Counted from the stretch's first letter, positions 54,499 to 63,494 are shown. The stretch: DNA of 64,000 nucleotides from JBBECJ01 sp963763325 (GCA_963763325.1 CAVXOL010000024.1:434001-498000); one strand, 5' to 3'. Made by a program: numbers and translations. The notes: generated by a model from the sequence alone, not told the origin.

Positions 54499-55530
54499 AT
54501 GGGTCTCCAACGCGACCAGGATCGGGGCCGAACCAGGACAATCACGCGTGCGTGCGTCCGTTCTGGAATCGCGGTCGTTGCCTGCGTGCTGCTCTTCGCA
54601 GGCTGCGCGTCAGTGCGATTTGGCTCAATGTTCAACGAAGACGGGACGGCAACCCACACGCTGGAAGTAACCGTTCCGCTCGCGAGCATGACCGAGCAGG
54701 ATATCGCGCGAGTTGAGCGACAGATTGCCGATGCGGAGATGAACGCTCGCTCTGGCGGATTGACGACGGTCCGAATCGACAATCCCGAATCGATCGGCAT
54801 TCGCGTTATCAATACGACGCAGGACGCGACCGACGCAGGACTCGCGCTGAACAGTATCTTTAACACGCTTGTTGTGGACACCACTCACGGACCAGTTGCG
54901 CCCTTCCAGGGTACGTTCCAACAGGTCAGCGAAGCGGTGGGCGGAAACTCGTTCGAGCTGAACCTGACGGTCGACGGTGAGTTGCTCTACAAAGCCGCCG
55001 CGAACGTCGCTCCAGGCCATCCACAGTTTTCGTCACCCGAAGGCGTGCGCGAAGTCGTACAAATTGAGTATCGCGTCACAATGCCGGGCCAGATCACCTC
55101 GACCAACGGCGGACGGCGTGGGGAAGGGAGCGCAGTCTGGAACATTCCGCTTGTAGGGCCCACCCAACTTGAAGCGCGCTCAACGGTCGGTAATGATACG
55201 CCGTGGTTCTGGACGATCCTGACAATCGTCGCAGCACTTGCCCTCGTTACCGTGACCGCTTGTCTCGTTTGGACGATCCTGCTTCATCGTCGTCGAACCG
55301 GCCGCATGCGAATTGCCCTCACGCCACGCCAGGCTTCGGACACGAACCCTGAAGCCTTGTTGGAGCGGGTCAGCCCACCTGACACGCTATCAGACGTCCG
55401 GGAGTCGCTCAGCAACCTGATCCGTCGAGTCCTTAGCGGTGAACGGTTGCATACTCGAAATGCTCGCGAACCCATGAACCCAATCACTTTGGAGGAATCT
55501 GGACGTGGCGCTGACTCCGAAGGAAACTGA
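54499..55530 (+). CDS. LppM-like lipoprotein with C-terminal membrane helix
   Basis: The 343-residue protein has an N-terminal signal with lipobox LLFAGC-A, then VRFGSMFNEDGTATHTLEVT like the start of the LppM (DUF3153) family. A beta-rich body follows, then a helix near residues 235-265 (FWTILTIVAALALVTVTACLVW, in pieces) and a basic cytoplasmic tail. ATG 54499 follows AGGTAGGGTGG. The frame overlaps the ureA start by 26 nt. Function is likely envelope-related. Confidence 0.7.
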   Translation: MGLQRDQDRGRTRTITRACVRSGIAVVACVLLFAGCASVRFGSMFNEDGTATHTLEVTVPLASMTEQDIARVERQIADAEMNARSGGLTTVRIDNPESIGIRVINTTQDATDAGLALNSIFNTLVVDTTHGPVAPFQGTFQQVSEAVGGNSFELNLTVDGELLYKAAANVAPGHPQFSSPEGVREVVQIEYRVTMPGQITSTNGGRRGEGSAVWNIPLVGPTQLEARSTVGNDTPWFWTILTIVAALALVTVTACLVWTILLHRRRTGRMRIALTPRQASDTNPEALLERVSPPDTLSDVRESLSNLIRRVLSGERLHTRNAREPMNPITLEESGRGADSEGN

Positions 55531-55816
55531 TCGGCTGTTGGTATTCGCCGCCGCTGAGCTGGCCCGGCGCCGCCGTGCGCGTGGTCTCAAGCTGAATCAT
55601 CCGGAAGCAGTAGCGATATTGACAGACGAGGTCTTCGAGGAGGCGCGCGCTGGGACGCCTTTTGTGCAGGTCATCCGGCACGCGTGCTCAATCCTGCGAC
55701 GCTCCGATGTCATGGAGGGTGTGCCGGAGATGATTCGCGTCCTGCACATAGACGCGATGTTTCTGGATGGCACGAGGCTGGTGACACTCTACAACCCGAT
55801 CGCGGAGGATGATTGA
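55505..55816 (+). CDS. ureA: Urease gamma subunit
   Basis: The 103-residue protein matches UreA along its length: LTPKETDRLLVFAAAELA, RARGLKLNHPEAVAIL, then VMEGVPEMIRVLHIDAMF and LVTLYNPI. In canonical urease it is the small structural subunit of the UreABC complex. The GTG start (55505) lies within the end of the LppM-like gene, with GGAGG just upstream. It overlaps ureB by 4 nt (TTGA). Confidence 0.93.
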   Translation: MALTPKETDRLLVFAAAELARRRRARGLKLNHPEAVAILTDEVFEEARAGTPFVQVIRHACSILRRSDVMEGVPEMIRVLHIDAMFLDGTRLVTLYNPIAEDD

Positions 55817-56187
55817 TAGTTCCAGGTCAGATCGTATCGTCCCGTGATCCGGTAGAGATCAACGCGGGTCTTCCCGTAACGACAGTTCCGGTCACCAACA
55901 ACGGCGATGTGCCGGTTCATCTAACCGCGCACTTTCACGTCTTCGAAGCAAATCCGCGGCTGTCGTTTGACCGCCGGCGTGCCTGGGGAATGCGGCTCGA
56001 TGTACCTGCCAACGGCAGCGTCCGCTTCGAGCCGGGTGAGACGAAGCTTCTTGTCCTCGTGCCGATCGGGGGCAAACGCGTCGTCCACGGATTCAACAAC
56101 GCCGTCAACGGCTCACTCGACGAGGTCGACGCCAGTGCCGCGCTCGCAAAACTTGTCGAGCGCGGCTTCCTGCACCAGCCGTCGTGA
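55813..56187 (+). CDS. ureB: Urease beta subunit
   Basis: The 124-residue protein starts at a TTG overlapping ureA. It has VPVTNNGDVPVHLTAHFHVF, EANPRLSFDRRRAWGMRLD and VRFEPGETKLLVLVPIGGKR, all UreB signatures. It holds the alpha subunit in the complex. The C-terminal tail is about 20 residues longer than the shortest bacterial UreB. It is followed by a gene on the opposite strand instead of ureC. Confidence 0.93.
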   Translation: MIVPGQIVSSRDPVEINAGLPVTTVPVTNNGDVPVHLTAHFHVFEANPRLSFDRRRAWGMRLDVPANGSVRFEPGETKLLVLVPIGGKRVVHGFNNAVNGSLDEVDASAALAKLVERGFLHQPS

Positions 56188-56191
56188 CGCG

Positions 56192-57298
56192 TTACGCCGA
56201 AAACTCGAGTGGCACGTAGGGATTCACGTTCGGCGGTCCGACTGCTACCCACATCCGCCCTTCTCCAGGCTCGGCGATCACCGACGCAAAGGTAATCGTG
56301 TCGCTATCGGGATCGTCGCCTGGCATCCGACACAACGTGTCTGGGTAGCAAGTTCGGTCCCGCATGATCTCCTGCATCCGCTCGGCGTCGAGTTGTCCGT
56401 GACTGGTAGCCAGCAACTCGCGCATCTGTTGCAGACGGACTCGAGAGTTGGCGACATTTTTCGCCGGTGAACGCTCCTCGTCATGCAGCGACTCATGAAC
56501 ATAGTGGTTCGAATGGGCAAGTAGGCCGTTCTCGGGATCGAGTCGCGCGTCGCGGGTCGGCGTCGTCTCGAGATCGGCAGCCGAGCCGTGAGAGTCAAGC
56601 ATGATCAGGTTGCGCGAAGATGCGCGACGGACAGAGCGGATGCGATCGACGGCGCCGTCAACCGTATCCTCAGTCAGTGCCAGTCGCGACAGAAAGTAAC
56701 GCGGAAAGCCCTTCCTCCAGCCATCGCAGGTCACGAAGTTGGCGAAGACGCCCAGACCGCGATCGTTGATGCCAATGTATGACACCTGGCCGGCCGGCAG
56801 CACCATCAGTACGGCGGGCTGATCGTCGGCGCGGATTTCAGCCGTAATCGCAATCTCGCCGTAGAAGGCAGGTAAGTCAGCGTTCTGCCCGACCAGACCG
56901 ACTCCGTTAGCTGTTGCCTCCGGCAGGACGGCGAACGTCGTGCACTCGTTCGTGTCCTCATCCAGCACCGGAGTCGCAGCTTCAGCCCGCAATTGCAACA
57001 GGTAGGCCTCGGGCAACGACAACCCGGACGCAGCTGCCATCCCCTGGATTTCATCGTCGAAGAATCCGGCGTGCTCGATCACATACGGGCGGTATTCCAT
57101 CGCTTTGTCCAGCGCCTGCTCTCGCGTCAGACCGTTCTTCTCGCCCAGCCGGGCGACCACCTTGTCACGATGACGGTGGATCAGGTCGCGACACGCTTCA
57201 CCAAACTGCTCGCCGATCTGCCGATGATTGCCGCTGAATCGATAGAACGGGAACGTCCGGCCAGTTGCGACATCGCGCGGCGACTGGATTGTGCTCAT
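56192..57298 (-). CDS. C45-family Ntn hydrolase (acyltransferase/amidase-like)
   Basis: The 368-residue protein resembles acyl-coenzyme A:6-aminopenicillanic acid acyltransferase-type proteins. The nucleophile Cys is in NECTTFAVLP at about residue 120, followed by VGLVGQNADLP and a GINDRGLGVFANFVTCDGW strand. By family the chain is processed at that Cys, and the enzyme acts on amide bonds of N-acyl substrates. It lies between ureB and ureC on the other strand, leaving 4 nt to ureB. Its likely link to the urease-like complex is amide-nitrogen release, but that is inference. Confidence 0.8.
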   Translation of the reverse strand: MSTIQSPRDVATGRTFPFYRFSGNHRQIGEQFGEACRDLIHRHRDKVVARLGEKNGLTREQALDKAMEYRPYVIEHAGFFDDEIQGMAAASGLSLPEAYLLQLRAEAATPVLDEDTNECTTFAVLPEATANGVGLVGQNADLPAFYGEIAITAEIRADDQPAVLMVLPAGQVSYIGINDRGLGVFANFVTCDGWRKGFPRYFLSRLALTEDTVDGAVDRIRSVRRASSRNLIMLDSHGSAADLETTPTRDARLDPENGLLAHSNHYVHESLHDEERSPAKNVANSRVRLQQMRELLATSHGQLDAERMQEIMRDRTCYPDTLCRMPGDDPDSDTITFASVIAEPGEGRMWVAVGPPNVNPYVPLEFSA

Positions 57299-57387
57299 CT
57301 CTCATCCCTCATTCACGCTTGCGGTTGCCATCCTCGATCAGAGTATCATGGCTTGCTGAAGGCCGAAGACCAGCAAGGGGACGATCG

Positions 57388-59082
57388 ATGCCTCACTCAA
57401 TGGACAGGTCGGACTACAACCGGCAGTTCGGCGCGACGACCGGCGACAGGATCAGGCTGGCCGATACGAATCTCTTCGCGAGAATTGAGCGCGACGATAC
57501 GCTCTATGGTTTCGAGCCGGTCGCGGGTTTCGGACGCCCACTGCGGGACGGGATGCTGTTCGGTCGTTCGAGTCCGAGTCAACTAGACCTCGTCATCACA
57601 AACGTCATCGTCATTGACCCGGTGTTGGGCGTCTTCAAATCAAACATCGGTATCAAGGACGGCCGAATCGAAGGTATCGGACGGGCCGGCAATCTGGACG
57701 TGACTGACAACATTGATGTAGTCATTGGCAGCGCAACCGGCATTATCCCTGGCGACGGGCTGATTGCGACGCCTGGCGGCGTCGACAGCCACGTCCACCT
57801 GTCATCAACCAGCCTGATCGAGACAGCTTTGTACGCAGGAATCACGACGCTGGTTGCCCAGGGAAGCGGAGGAGTCTGGGACCTGGGTGTCAACCCGATC
57901 AACAACATGCGCCACATCTTCGAGGCGTTCGAGGCGATTCCCCTGAACCTGGCCGTGCTTGCGCGAGGATCGAGTGATCGCGAACAGCTTGCGGCGCACT
58001 TCGAATCCGGCGCATCGGGTCTCAAGATTCATGAGGATGTCGGCGCCTTCCCGGCTGTCATCGACGCCTGCCTCTCGATTGCCGATCAGGCGGGCGGGCA
58101 GGTCGCGATCCACACCGATGGACTGAACGAGGCCGGCGCGCTTGCCGAAACGATTGCAGCAATCAATGGCCGCTCGATTCACGCCTACCATGTTGAGGGC
58201 TCGGGCGGCGGCCACGCACCGAACCTGATCGAGATTTGCTCGGTTCCCAACGTGATCGGCTCGTCGACCAATCCAACGCTTCCCTACAGCATCAATTCGG
58301 TCGCCGAACAACTCGACATGGTGGTCGCCGTCCACCGACTCGATCGGAGCATTCCCGAAGACATGGCAGCGGCCCGCGATCGGGTCCGGGCAAGCACAAT
58401 CGCTGCCGAAGATGTGCTGCATGACATCGGAGCGATTGCGATCGTGTCGTCCGATTCGCAAGGGATGGGGCGGATCGGCCAGGTCATCTCACGTACGTGG
58501 CAGGTTGCTCACCGGATGAAAGAGCTTCGAGGCGGCGGCTTCGACGAACAGACGCTGCAGGGCGACGACAACCAACGCATTACTCAGTACATCGCCAAGA
58601 CGACGATCAACCCGGCGATCGCGCACGGCCTCGACCACGAGGTCGGCAGCCTTGAGCCGGGGAAGCTGGCAGACATCGTCCTCTGGAACCCGGCATTCTT
58701 TGGCGTCAAGCCGCAATCGATTGTCAAGGGCGGCTTCGTCGTCGCCTCACAAGGCAGCGACGGCGACGGATCAACACGAACCTCACAGCCGCTGATCTAT
58801 CGTCCGATGTTCGGCTCCTATGGTCTGGCACCAGCACGTCTGGCTGTTAACTTTGTCTCACGTCACGCTGAGCACGGCATTCCAAATAGCCCGCATCTGA
58901 CACGCCGGTCGGTTCCCGTCCGCGACGTGCGAGCCACTTTCAAGCGCGACATGCTGCACAACACGACCAGCCCGGACGTTCGCGTCGATGCCCGGACGAC
59001 CGAGGTGTTCATCGATGGTGAACTCGTGGCCAATCCGCCGGCCGAGTCGTTGCCGCTGACCCAACGCTACTTTCTCGCCTGA
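57388..59082 (+). CDS. ureC: Divergent urease alpha subunit
   Basis: The 564-residue protein starts at ATG 57388 (AAGGGG 7 nt upstream) and aligns with UreC across its length: FGATTGDRIRLADTNLF, GGVDSHVHL, GLKIHEDVG, AIHTDGLNEAG, IHAYHVEGSGGGHAPN, GSSTNPTLPY, AEDVLHDIGAIAIVSSDSQG, SRTWQVAHRMK, AHGLDHEVGS, YRPMFGSYG. The nickel ligands of the Klebsiella enzyme are all present (H135, H137, K213, H242, H268, D356), as are H215 and H316 (His219 and His320). The flap Cys319 is Val315, and the canonical GGGTGPAAGT...TPGPW loop reads QGSGGVWDLGVNPIN. These changes flank the substrate site, so it may act on something other than urea. No ureD, E, F or G gene is seen nearby. Confidence 0.92.
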   Translation: MPHSMDRSDYNRQFGATTGDRIRLADTNLFARIERDDTLYGFEPVAGFGRPLRDGMLFGRSSPSQLDLVITNVIVIDPVLGVFKSNIGIKDGRIEGIGRAGNLDVTDNIDVVIGSATGIIPGDGLIATPGGVDSHVHLSSTSLIETALYAGITTLVAQGSGGVWDLGVNPINNMRHIFEAFEAIPLNLAVLARGSSDREQLAAHFESGASGLKIHEDVGAFPAVIDACLSIADQAGGQVAIHTDGLNEAGALAETIAAINGRSIHAYHVEGSGGGHAPNLIEICSVPNVIGSSTNPTLPYSINSVAEQLDMVVAVHRLDRSIPEDMAAARDRVRASTIAAEDVLHDIGAIAIVSSDSQGMGRIGQVISRTWQVAHRMKELRGGGFDEQTLQGDDNQRITQYIAKTTINPAIAHGLDHEVGSLEPGKLADIVLWNPAFFGVKPQSIVKGGFVVASQGSDGDGSTRTSQPLIYRPMFGSYGLAPARLAVNFVSRHAEHGIPNSPHLTRRSVPVRDVRATFKRDMLHNTTSPDVRVDARTTEVFIDGELVANPPAESLPLTQRYFLA

Positions 59083-59123
59083 GGGCCGGTGCGATTGGCG
59101 TGAAATTGTGATCCGGGATCGCA

Positions 59124-59141
59124 CGGTCAGCGTACTGACCG
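59124..59141 (+). terminator. Short hairpin after ureC
   Basis: Arms cggtcag and ctgaccg with loop cgta, about 40 nt after the ureC stop. There is no T run, so the terminator call is weak. Confidence 0.4.
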
Positions 59142-59177
59142 AGTGACGGCGATTTGTTATGAAGCAAGGTGTCTGTC

Positions 59178-59783
59178 GTGAGAAGATTGCGAAACTGGCT
59201 CGTGCGAGACAAGCCGAACGACCCAGCGGATTCGCGCTGGCGCGGGAAGTGGGAAGAGTACTGAGAACTCGCCATTGATGGCGGTCCTCCGGTCCGGGGG
59301 ACACAGATCCGGCAGGATGTCGGTATTGAGCGATGGCTCTCGCTGGCCGACCGCGAGTTGTTGCCGGAGCTTGCTCACGAGCAACGGCGAGTGGCTGAAT
59401 TGATCGCGAAGCTTCAACGGTCTGCCTGTCTACAGGTCGCGCAGGGTGTCGTTGAAACACTCGGAATCTCGGCCTGGCCGTGCCCCGATCAGATCGGGGT
59501 CTGGGTTCAGCTTCCGGCAGGCGCTGACGTGAGCGAGGTGGCCAAGGCAGTCCGTCTCGAAGGAGCGTCCGCTCGTCCAGCCTCAGATGGCAACTACCTG
59601 CTACTGGACGTCCAGCCCTGGTTCGACACCGAAGAGATCGAGCACACCGTCCTCTGTTGTGCGAAAGTGCTGCATGTCATGCTGGGCATCCACCCACCCG
59701 ACATCGACGTCGAAAGTCATCTCGCGGACGACAATGCCTGTCATTGGCAACCTGCGACGCCGCCAATTGCGGCGGATGACTGA
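59178..59783 (+). pseudogene. Unrecognised ORF interrupted by in-frame TGA
   Basis: A GTG at 59178 opens 28 coding-like codons (VRRLRNWLVRDKPNDPADSR...WEEY), then TGA at 59262. The same frame continues from 59265 for 172 codons (ELAIDGGPPVRGTQIRQD, later LADRELLPELAHEQRRVAEL, GVWVQLPAGADVSEVAKAVR, LLLDVQPWFDTEEIEHTVLC). The second part looks coding in composition but has no strong start before TTG 59358. It may be one gene with a nonsense change or error, or a short gene and a second one. Family is not recognised. Confidence 0.45.
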
Positions 59784-59819
59784 ATACCGATGGTGCACAG
59801 TTAGCGGAGTGAAGGCACG

Positions 59820-60197
59820 ATGTGTAACGACGATCAATCGCTCAACCAAAGCGCCGATCCTGTTGAGGTGGTGTCACTGGTGGAACTGGCGCACGCCGCC
59901 AGGCAGAACGGGCCTGCATGGTCGCAGGCAACCGTCGACTTGAATGTCAACCTTGTCGTCCTCCGCGCCGGCAGTTCGATTGCGGAACATGTCAACGACG
60001 AGGTTGACGTGCTGCTGGTCGCGGTTGATGGCGAAGGTCGGGTCACGATCGACAGCAAGGCGACGGAATTAGGTGCCGGTCAACTCGTCATTGTCCCGAA
60101 GGGAACCGCCCGCTCGATCAGTCCGCAAGGTGCCCGTTTCGCGTACCTTACCTGCCATAAGCATCGCGCCGGACTCTGGCCGTCCACTCACGGCTGA
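59820..60197 (+). CDS. Cupin-domain protein, 125 aa
   Basis: The protein has the small cupin barrel: VNLVVLRAGSSIAEHVNDEV, LLVAVDGEGRVTI and LGAGQLVIVPKGTARSISPQ. The first cupin motif has only one His, so metal binding is uncertain. GAAGG is near the ATG. It is downstream of the urease-like ureC and the unknown ORF on the same strand; it could sense or bind a small molecule for that unit. Confidence 0.85.
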   Translation: MCNDDQSLNQSADPVEVVSLVELAHAARQNGPAWSQATVDLNVNLVVLRAGSSIAEHVNDEVDVLLVAVDGEGRVTIDSKATELGAGQLVIVPKGTARSISPQGARFAYLTCHKHRAGLWPSTHG

Positions 60198-60203
60198 GTG
60201 CAG

Positions 60204-61394
60204 CTAGACGAGGTCGGCCGCGGTGGGATTTGGGATACGAAATGGTCGGTCAATGCGGCCGCCGAGCGCGTATCCCGCCTGCATTGTCTGGTGAATTTCG
60301 GACGTGCCGCCGTAGATGACCGCCCCCTTCGCGTTGGCCCAGTGGCGGAGCAACGTCAGATCCTCGCCTGGCTCATGAGCGTTATAGATCGCCAGAGCAG
60401 CGTTGGCGTTGGCGTAGCCAGCTTCTGCCGCGGTCCACTTCGCGAGGCCGGTCTCGCGTGTGTTTGGTAAACCAGCGTCCTTCAGCGTGGCGGCATGGGC
60501 CAGCAACGACCGGGAGGCTTCCTCGCGTGCAACCATCTGGGCCAGTTCGCCTGCTTCCCAGCCGGATCCTGAGAGACCAATCGCTCGCAGATAGTCAACT
60601 GTCCACATTCGACAGGCAGCAGCGATCCCGAGCGCACCACAGCCGACGGTGAAGAGCCCGTTTCCGAGCGCCGAGAGCGCGACAGCAAACCCCTCGCCGA
60701 CCTCACTGAGCACGTTCTCCCGTGGGACGAAAACATCGTTGCAGACGACTGTCCCGGTGTCGCCGGCACGTACGCCAAGCTTCCCGTGCAACCGTGTCGT
60801 CGTCAGACCCGCTGACTCAGCAGGAACGATGAATGCGGTAATACCTCGATGCCGTTTCTCCGGATCGACTGTTGCGAAGAGCAGAAACAGATTAGAAATG
60901 TTGGCCGAGCTGATCCAGGTCTTCTCGCCGTTGAGGACAAAGCCGCCTTCGACTTCGCGTGCCCGCATCCGGAGTGCCCCAACATCCGAACCTGCACCTG
61001 GCTCGGTCAGGCCGAACGTCCCGAGCCGCTCGCCGTTCGCAAGTCGCGGCAACCATTCATCACGTTGCTCCAGGCTGCCCCATTGGAGAATACACATGCT
61101 GACGAGCCCGAGGTGGACCGTCAGAGCGACCTGGAACGACGTGTCGATCCGTCCAAGCTCCTCACATACGGCAGCGAGGGCCGTATAATTGCGCCCCTGA
61201 CCACCGTAGCGGGCCGGCAACGTCAGCGCGAACAACCCGGCCTCGACCATTGCCTCGTTAGCGCCTGCTGCAACGACGCCATCAGTAAACGTCGAGTCGA
61301 GATTCGCGGCTAGCGAGTGTCGACCCAGTTGCCGAACGATCTCGATGAGGTCGCTGGCAGATTCCCATTCGAGCGGAACGACTGAAGCACCCAT
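60204..61394 (-). CDS. Acyl-CoA dehydrogenase
   Basis: The 396-residue flavoprotein has LPARYGGQGRNYTALAAVCE, the FAD/substrate signature GTFGLTEPGAGSDVGALRMR, FVLNGEKTWISSANISN, VFVPRENVLSEVGEGF and a C-terminal catalytic region ending KGAVIYGGTSEIHQTMQAGY, with the Glu expected in some members. It oxidises acyl-CoA esters at the alpha-beta bond. Specificity (for example glutaryl or branched chain) is unclear. It converges with the cupin gene (6 nt apart) and diverges from the M24 gene. Confidence 0.9.
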   Translation of the reverse strand: MGASVVPLEWESASDLIEIVRQLGRHSLAANLDSTFTDGVVAAGANEAMVEAGLFALTLPARYGGQGRNYTALAAVCEELGRIDTSFQVALTVHLGLVSMCILQWGSLEQRDEWLPRLANGERLGTFGLTEPGAGSDVGALRMRAREVEGGFVLNGEKTWISSANISNLFLLFATVDPEKRHRGITAFIVPAESAGLTTTRLHGKLGVRAGDTGTVVCNDVFVPRENVLSEVGEGFAVALSALGNGLFTVGCGALGIAAACRMWTVDYLRAIGLSGSGWEAGELAQMVAREEASRSLLAHAATLKDAGLPNTRETGLAKWTAAEAGYANANAALAIYNAHEPGEDLTLLRHWANAKGAVIYGGTSEIHQTMQAGYALGGRIDRPFRIPNPTAADLV

Positions 61395-61433
61395 GACCGG
61401 ATTCTACGCTACGATGTCGCGGCATTCGCGCCG

Positions 61434-62655
61434 ATGTCGGATAGTGGGGAGCGTCGTGACGTGGGGAACTGGGACCATCTGCCGATACCGATCGAAAAGT
61501 ACCTTGACCGCCGCCAGCGTTGTCGCGTCGAGGCGAGCGCGCGCGGGCTGGCTGGCCTGATCGTCTTCTCGCGGGATCCAGACCGGGCCGGCAACGGGCT
61601 CTACCTCGCGAACCATCGCCCAATCGCCGGCTCACACCCCTCGATGTACGAGCAGCGTGGCCGCGGCTACTGTGCGGTCGTCATCCCCGTCGATCGCGAG
61701 GAGACGCTACTCGTTACCTCACCTTACTATGAGCCGGATGTAACGGTCGAGCAGGTCGCCGTCGACACCAACCTGCCACGAGGACTGGCACATGTGATCG
61801 AAGGGTATGGACTGGATCGAGGCGAACGCTGGGGACTGGCCGGCGAAGAATTCCTGCCCGTTCTGCTCCACCGGGACATTCATGCGGCACTGCCACAGTG
61901 CTCGTTCTACTTCGCCGATGACATCCTCTGGTCGATGCGGGCCGTCAAGGACGATCTGGAACAGTCGATCCTGCGCGAGAGCGGCAAAGATCGCCGACGC
62001 AGGCGCCGAAACAGCCATGCAGGCATACCGCCTCGGCCGGACCGAGAACGAGGTCGTCGCCGATATCGATGCGACGCTACGCTCGCTGGGAGCGACCAAC
62101 ACGTCGCTCACGTGCCAGAGCGGCGTCTACCGCTCTGGAGAGCCGCTGATGCGCCCGTTCGCATCTGAGCGCGTGCTCGAACGGGGCGACATGGCCCAGA
62201 TGGAGATTCGCGGCTCGTACAAGGGCTATGGGTTCGACATCTGCCGCTCGGCCGTCATCGGCGAGCCGGACGGCATCGCCCGCCACATGTTCGAGACGGT
62301 CGAGCGCATGCTGGACACGATCATTGCGACGGCCGCCCCAGGTGTCCGAGCCGAGGAACTTCAGCACTCGATCGACGAGATCGCCCACAACGAGGGCTTC
62401 GACGGCTACCAGTCGATGCACTTCGGCGGTCCGAGCACCTACTGCGGACACGGACTCGGCGTTGCCAGCGACGAGCCGCCAGTCCTCTTCACTGGAGATC
62501 GGACGATTCTACGCCCTGGCATGTTCCTGACACCGGAGCCAGGTCTCTACCGCCACCCGCGCGGCGGTTTGCGCCTTGAAGACAACATCCTGATCACCGA
62601 GACCGGCTGCGAAAACCTCAACACAAGCCGTCGATGGTGGTGGTCCGAGGCTTGA
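61434..62655 (+). pseudogene. M24-family aminopeptidase/creatinase-like protein, frameshifted
   Basis: The N-terminal domain (ATG 61434) has GLIVFSRDPDRAGNGLYLAN, YCAVVIPVDREETLLVTSPY and the linker to IRES; the catalytic pita-bread domain is in another frame (AGAETAMQAYRLGRTENEVV, MEIRGSYKGYGFDICRSAVIG, GHGLGVASDEPP, PGMFLTPEPGLYRHP). Dropping one base near 61978-61981 joins LRE to AAKIADAGAE. Metal ligands: the first Asp of the usual pair appears as Glu (MEIRG), with D (FDICR), H (GHGLG) and two Glu present. It probably cleaves Xaa-Pro or related bonds; creatinase-like activity is also possible. Confidence 0.85.
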
Positions 62656-62679
62656 GCGGGCGGCGAATGGAGGAAGTGA

Positions 62680-63150
62680 TTGCACGAACGTGATCGATCG
62701 GTGCTTGCGATGGGCGGAGGTGTCCTGGCGATCGTCATCCTGGCAATCGTCGCGGTGCTCGTAAGCCTCTCGGTCGTGATGTATCGGGTGTTCGCAAAGC
62801 CTCTTGGCGTCGAAGGATCGGACCCACTAGTCGATGATTTGGGCCAGCCGCTCTCGGTACTACTTGTTGCGGTATGCGTGCTCGCCCTTCACACACTACT
62901 GTTGCATTTGGATATGGGTGAACGCGGAGTTTCGAATCCCGAGTATCAGACGACACTCCAACTCGTCGTCACTGCGCCGGCCGGGGCCGATCCAGATGCG
63001 ATCGTCGCGTCGATTCAGTCAGACCTTCTGACAGGTTACGCCTACGCGCAATGCCTCGCTCCGAGTGAACAGCGCGGCATGCGTCGTGCATCGTGCATCG
63101 TCGATACCAGTGTCCGGAACAACGTACAACGGAAGGTACCCCGCAGATGA
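62680..63150 (+). CDS. Hypothetical membrane protein, 156 aa
   Basis: A TTG start at 62680 has GGAGGAAGTGA upstream. Two hydrophobic segments are seen (VLAIVILAIVAVLVSLSVVM near 15-34; PLSVLLVAVCVLALHTLLLHL near 57-77), then a soluble C-terminal half (TTLQLVVTAPAGADPDAIVA). No family is recognised. It overlaps the next gene by 4 nt (ATGA). Confidence 0.7.
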   Translation: MHERDRSVLAMGGGVLAIVILAIVAVLVSLSVVMYRVFAKPLGVEGSDPLVDDLGQPLSVLLVAVCVLALHTLLLHLDMGERGVSNPEYQTTLQLVVTAPAGADPDAIVASIQSDLLTGYAYAQCLAPSEQRGMRRASCIVDTSVRNNVQRKVPRR

Positions 63151-63425
63151 CGGATCGCAAGCAACAACAGAACCACCCTGGCGAAGAACGATTCCTGACT
63201 GACTCAGGCGATTCCAACGCTATCGAGCCAGGGACCGAAGCTGAGCAGATCGCACCTCGACGGGCACGAGGTCTGGGAACAGATGTGCCGCCAGAGGAGA
63301 ACAAGGACTCAGGGTTCTTCGGCGCTGGCGACAACGATGGCGACGGAGACGACAACCTTGCCCGCGAGACCGAACCCGGCTACCAAGGTGACAAATGGGA
63401 GCGCGGCACGATTATGCCGCGCTAA
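63147..63425 (+). CDS. Hydrophilic acidic protein, 92 aa
   Basis: The protein is unusually rich in Glu, Asp, Gly, Asn and Gln (RKQQQNHPGEERFLTDSGDS, FFGAGDNDGDGDDNLARETE). No globular domain or membrane segment is visible, so it is probably disordered. It is coupled to the membrane protein gene upstream and may act with it. Confidence 0.6.
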   Translation: MTDRKQQQNHPGEERFLTDSGDSNAIEPGTEAEQIAPRRARGLGTDVPPEENKDSGFFGAGDNDGDGDDNLARETEPGYQGDKWERGTIMPR

Positions 63426-63494
63426 CCATCGTCAGGCACTCAGTGCCAATCAGTCGTTCACCAGTTCGACGACGTCAATGTCCAGGCTGACCAA

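Noticed and set aside
59262..59264. TGA as a possible selenocysteine codon
   Set aside because: No SECIS-like hairpin seen directly downstream and no known selenoprotein family; error or nonsense is simpler.
63436..63448. Short palindrome ggcactcagtgcc between convergent genes
   Set aside because: Six-bp arms with a 1-nt loop are too weak to call a terminator.
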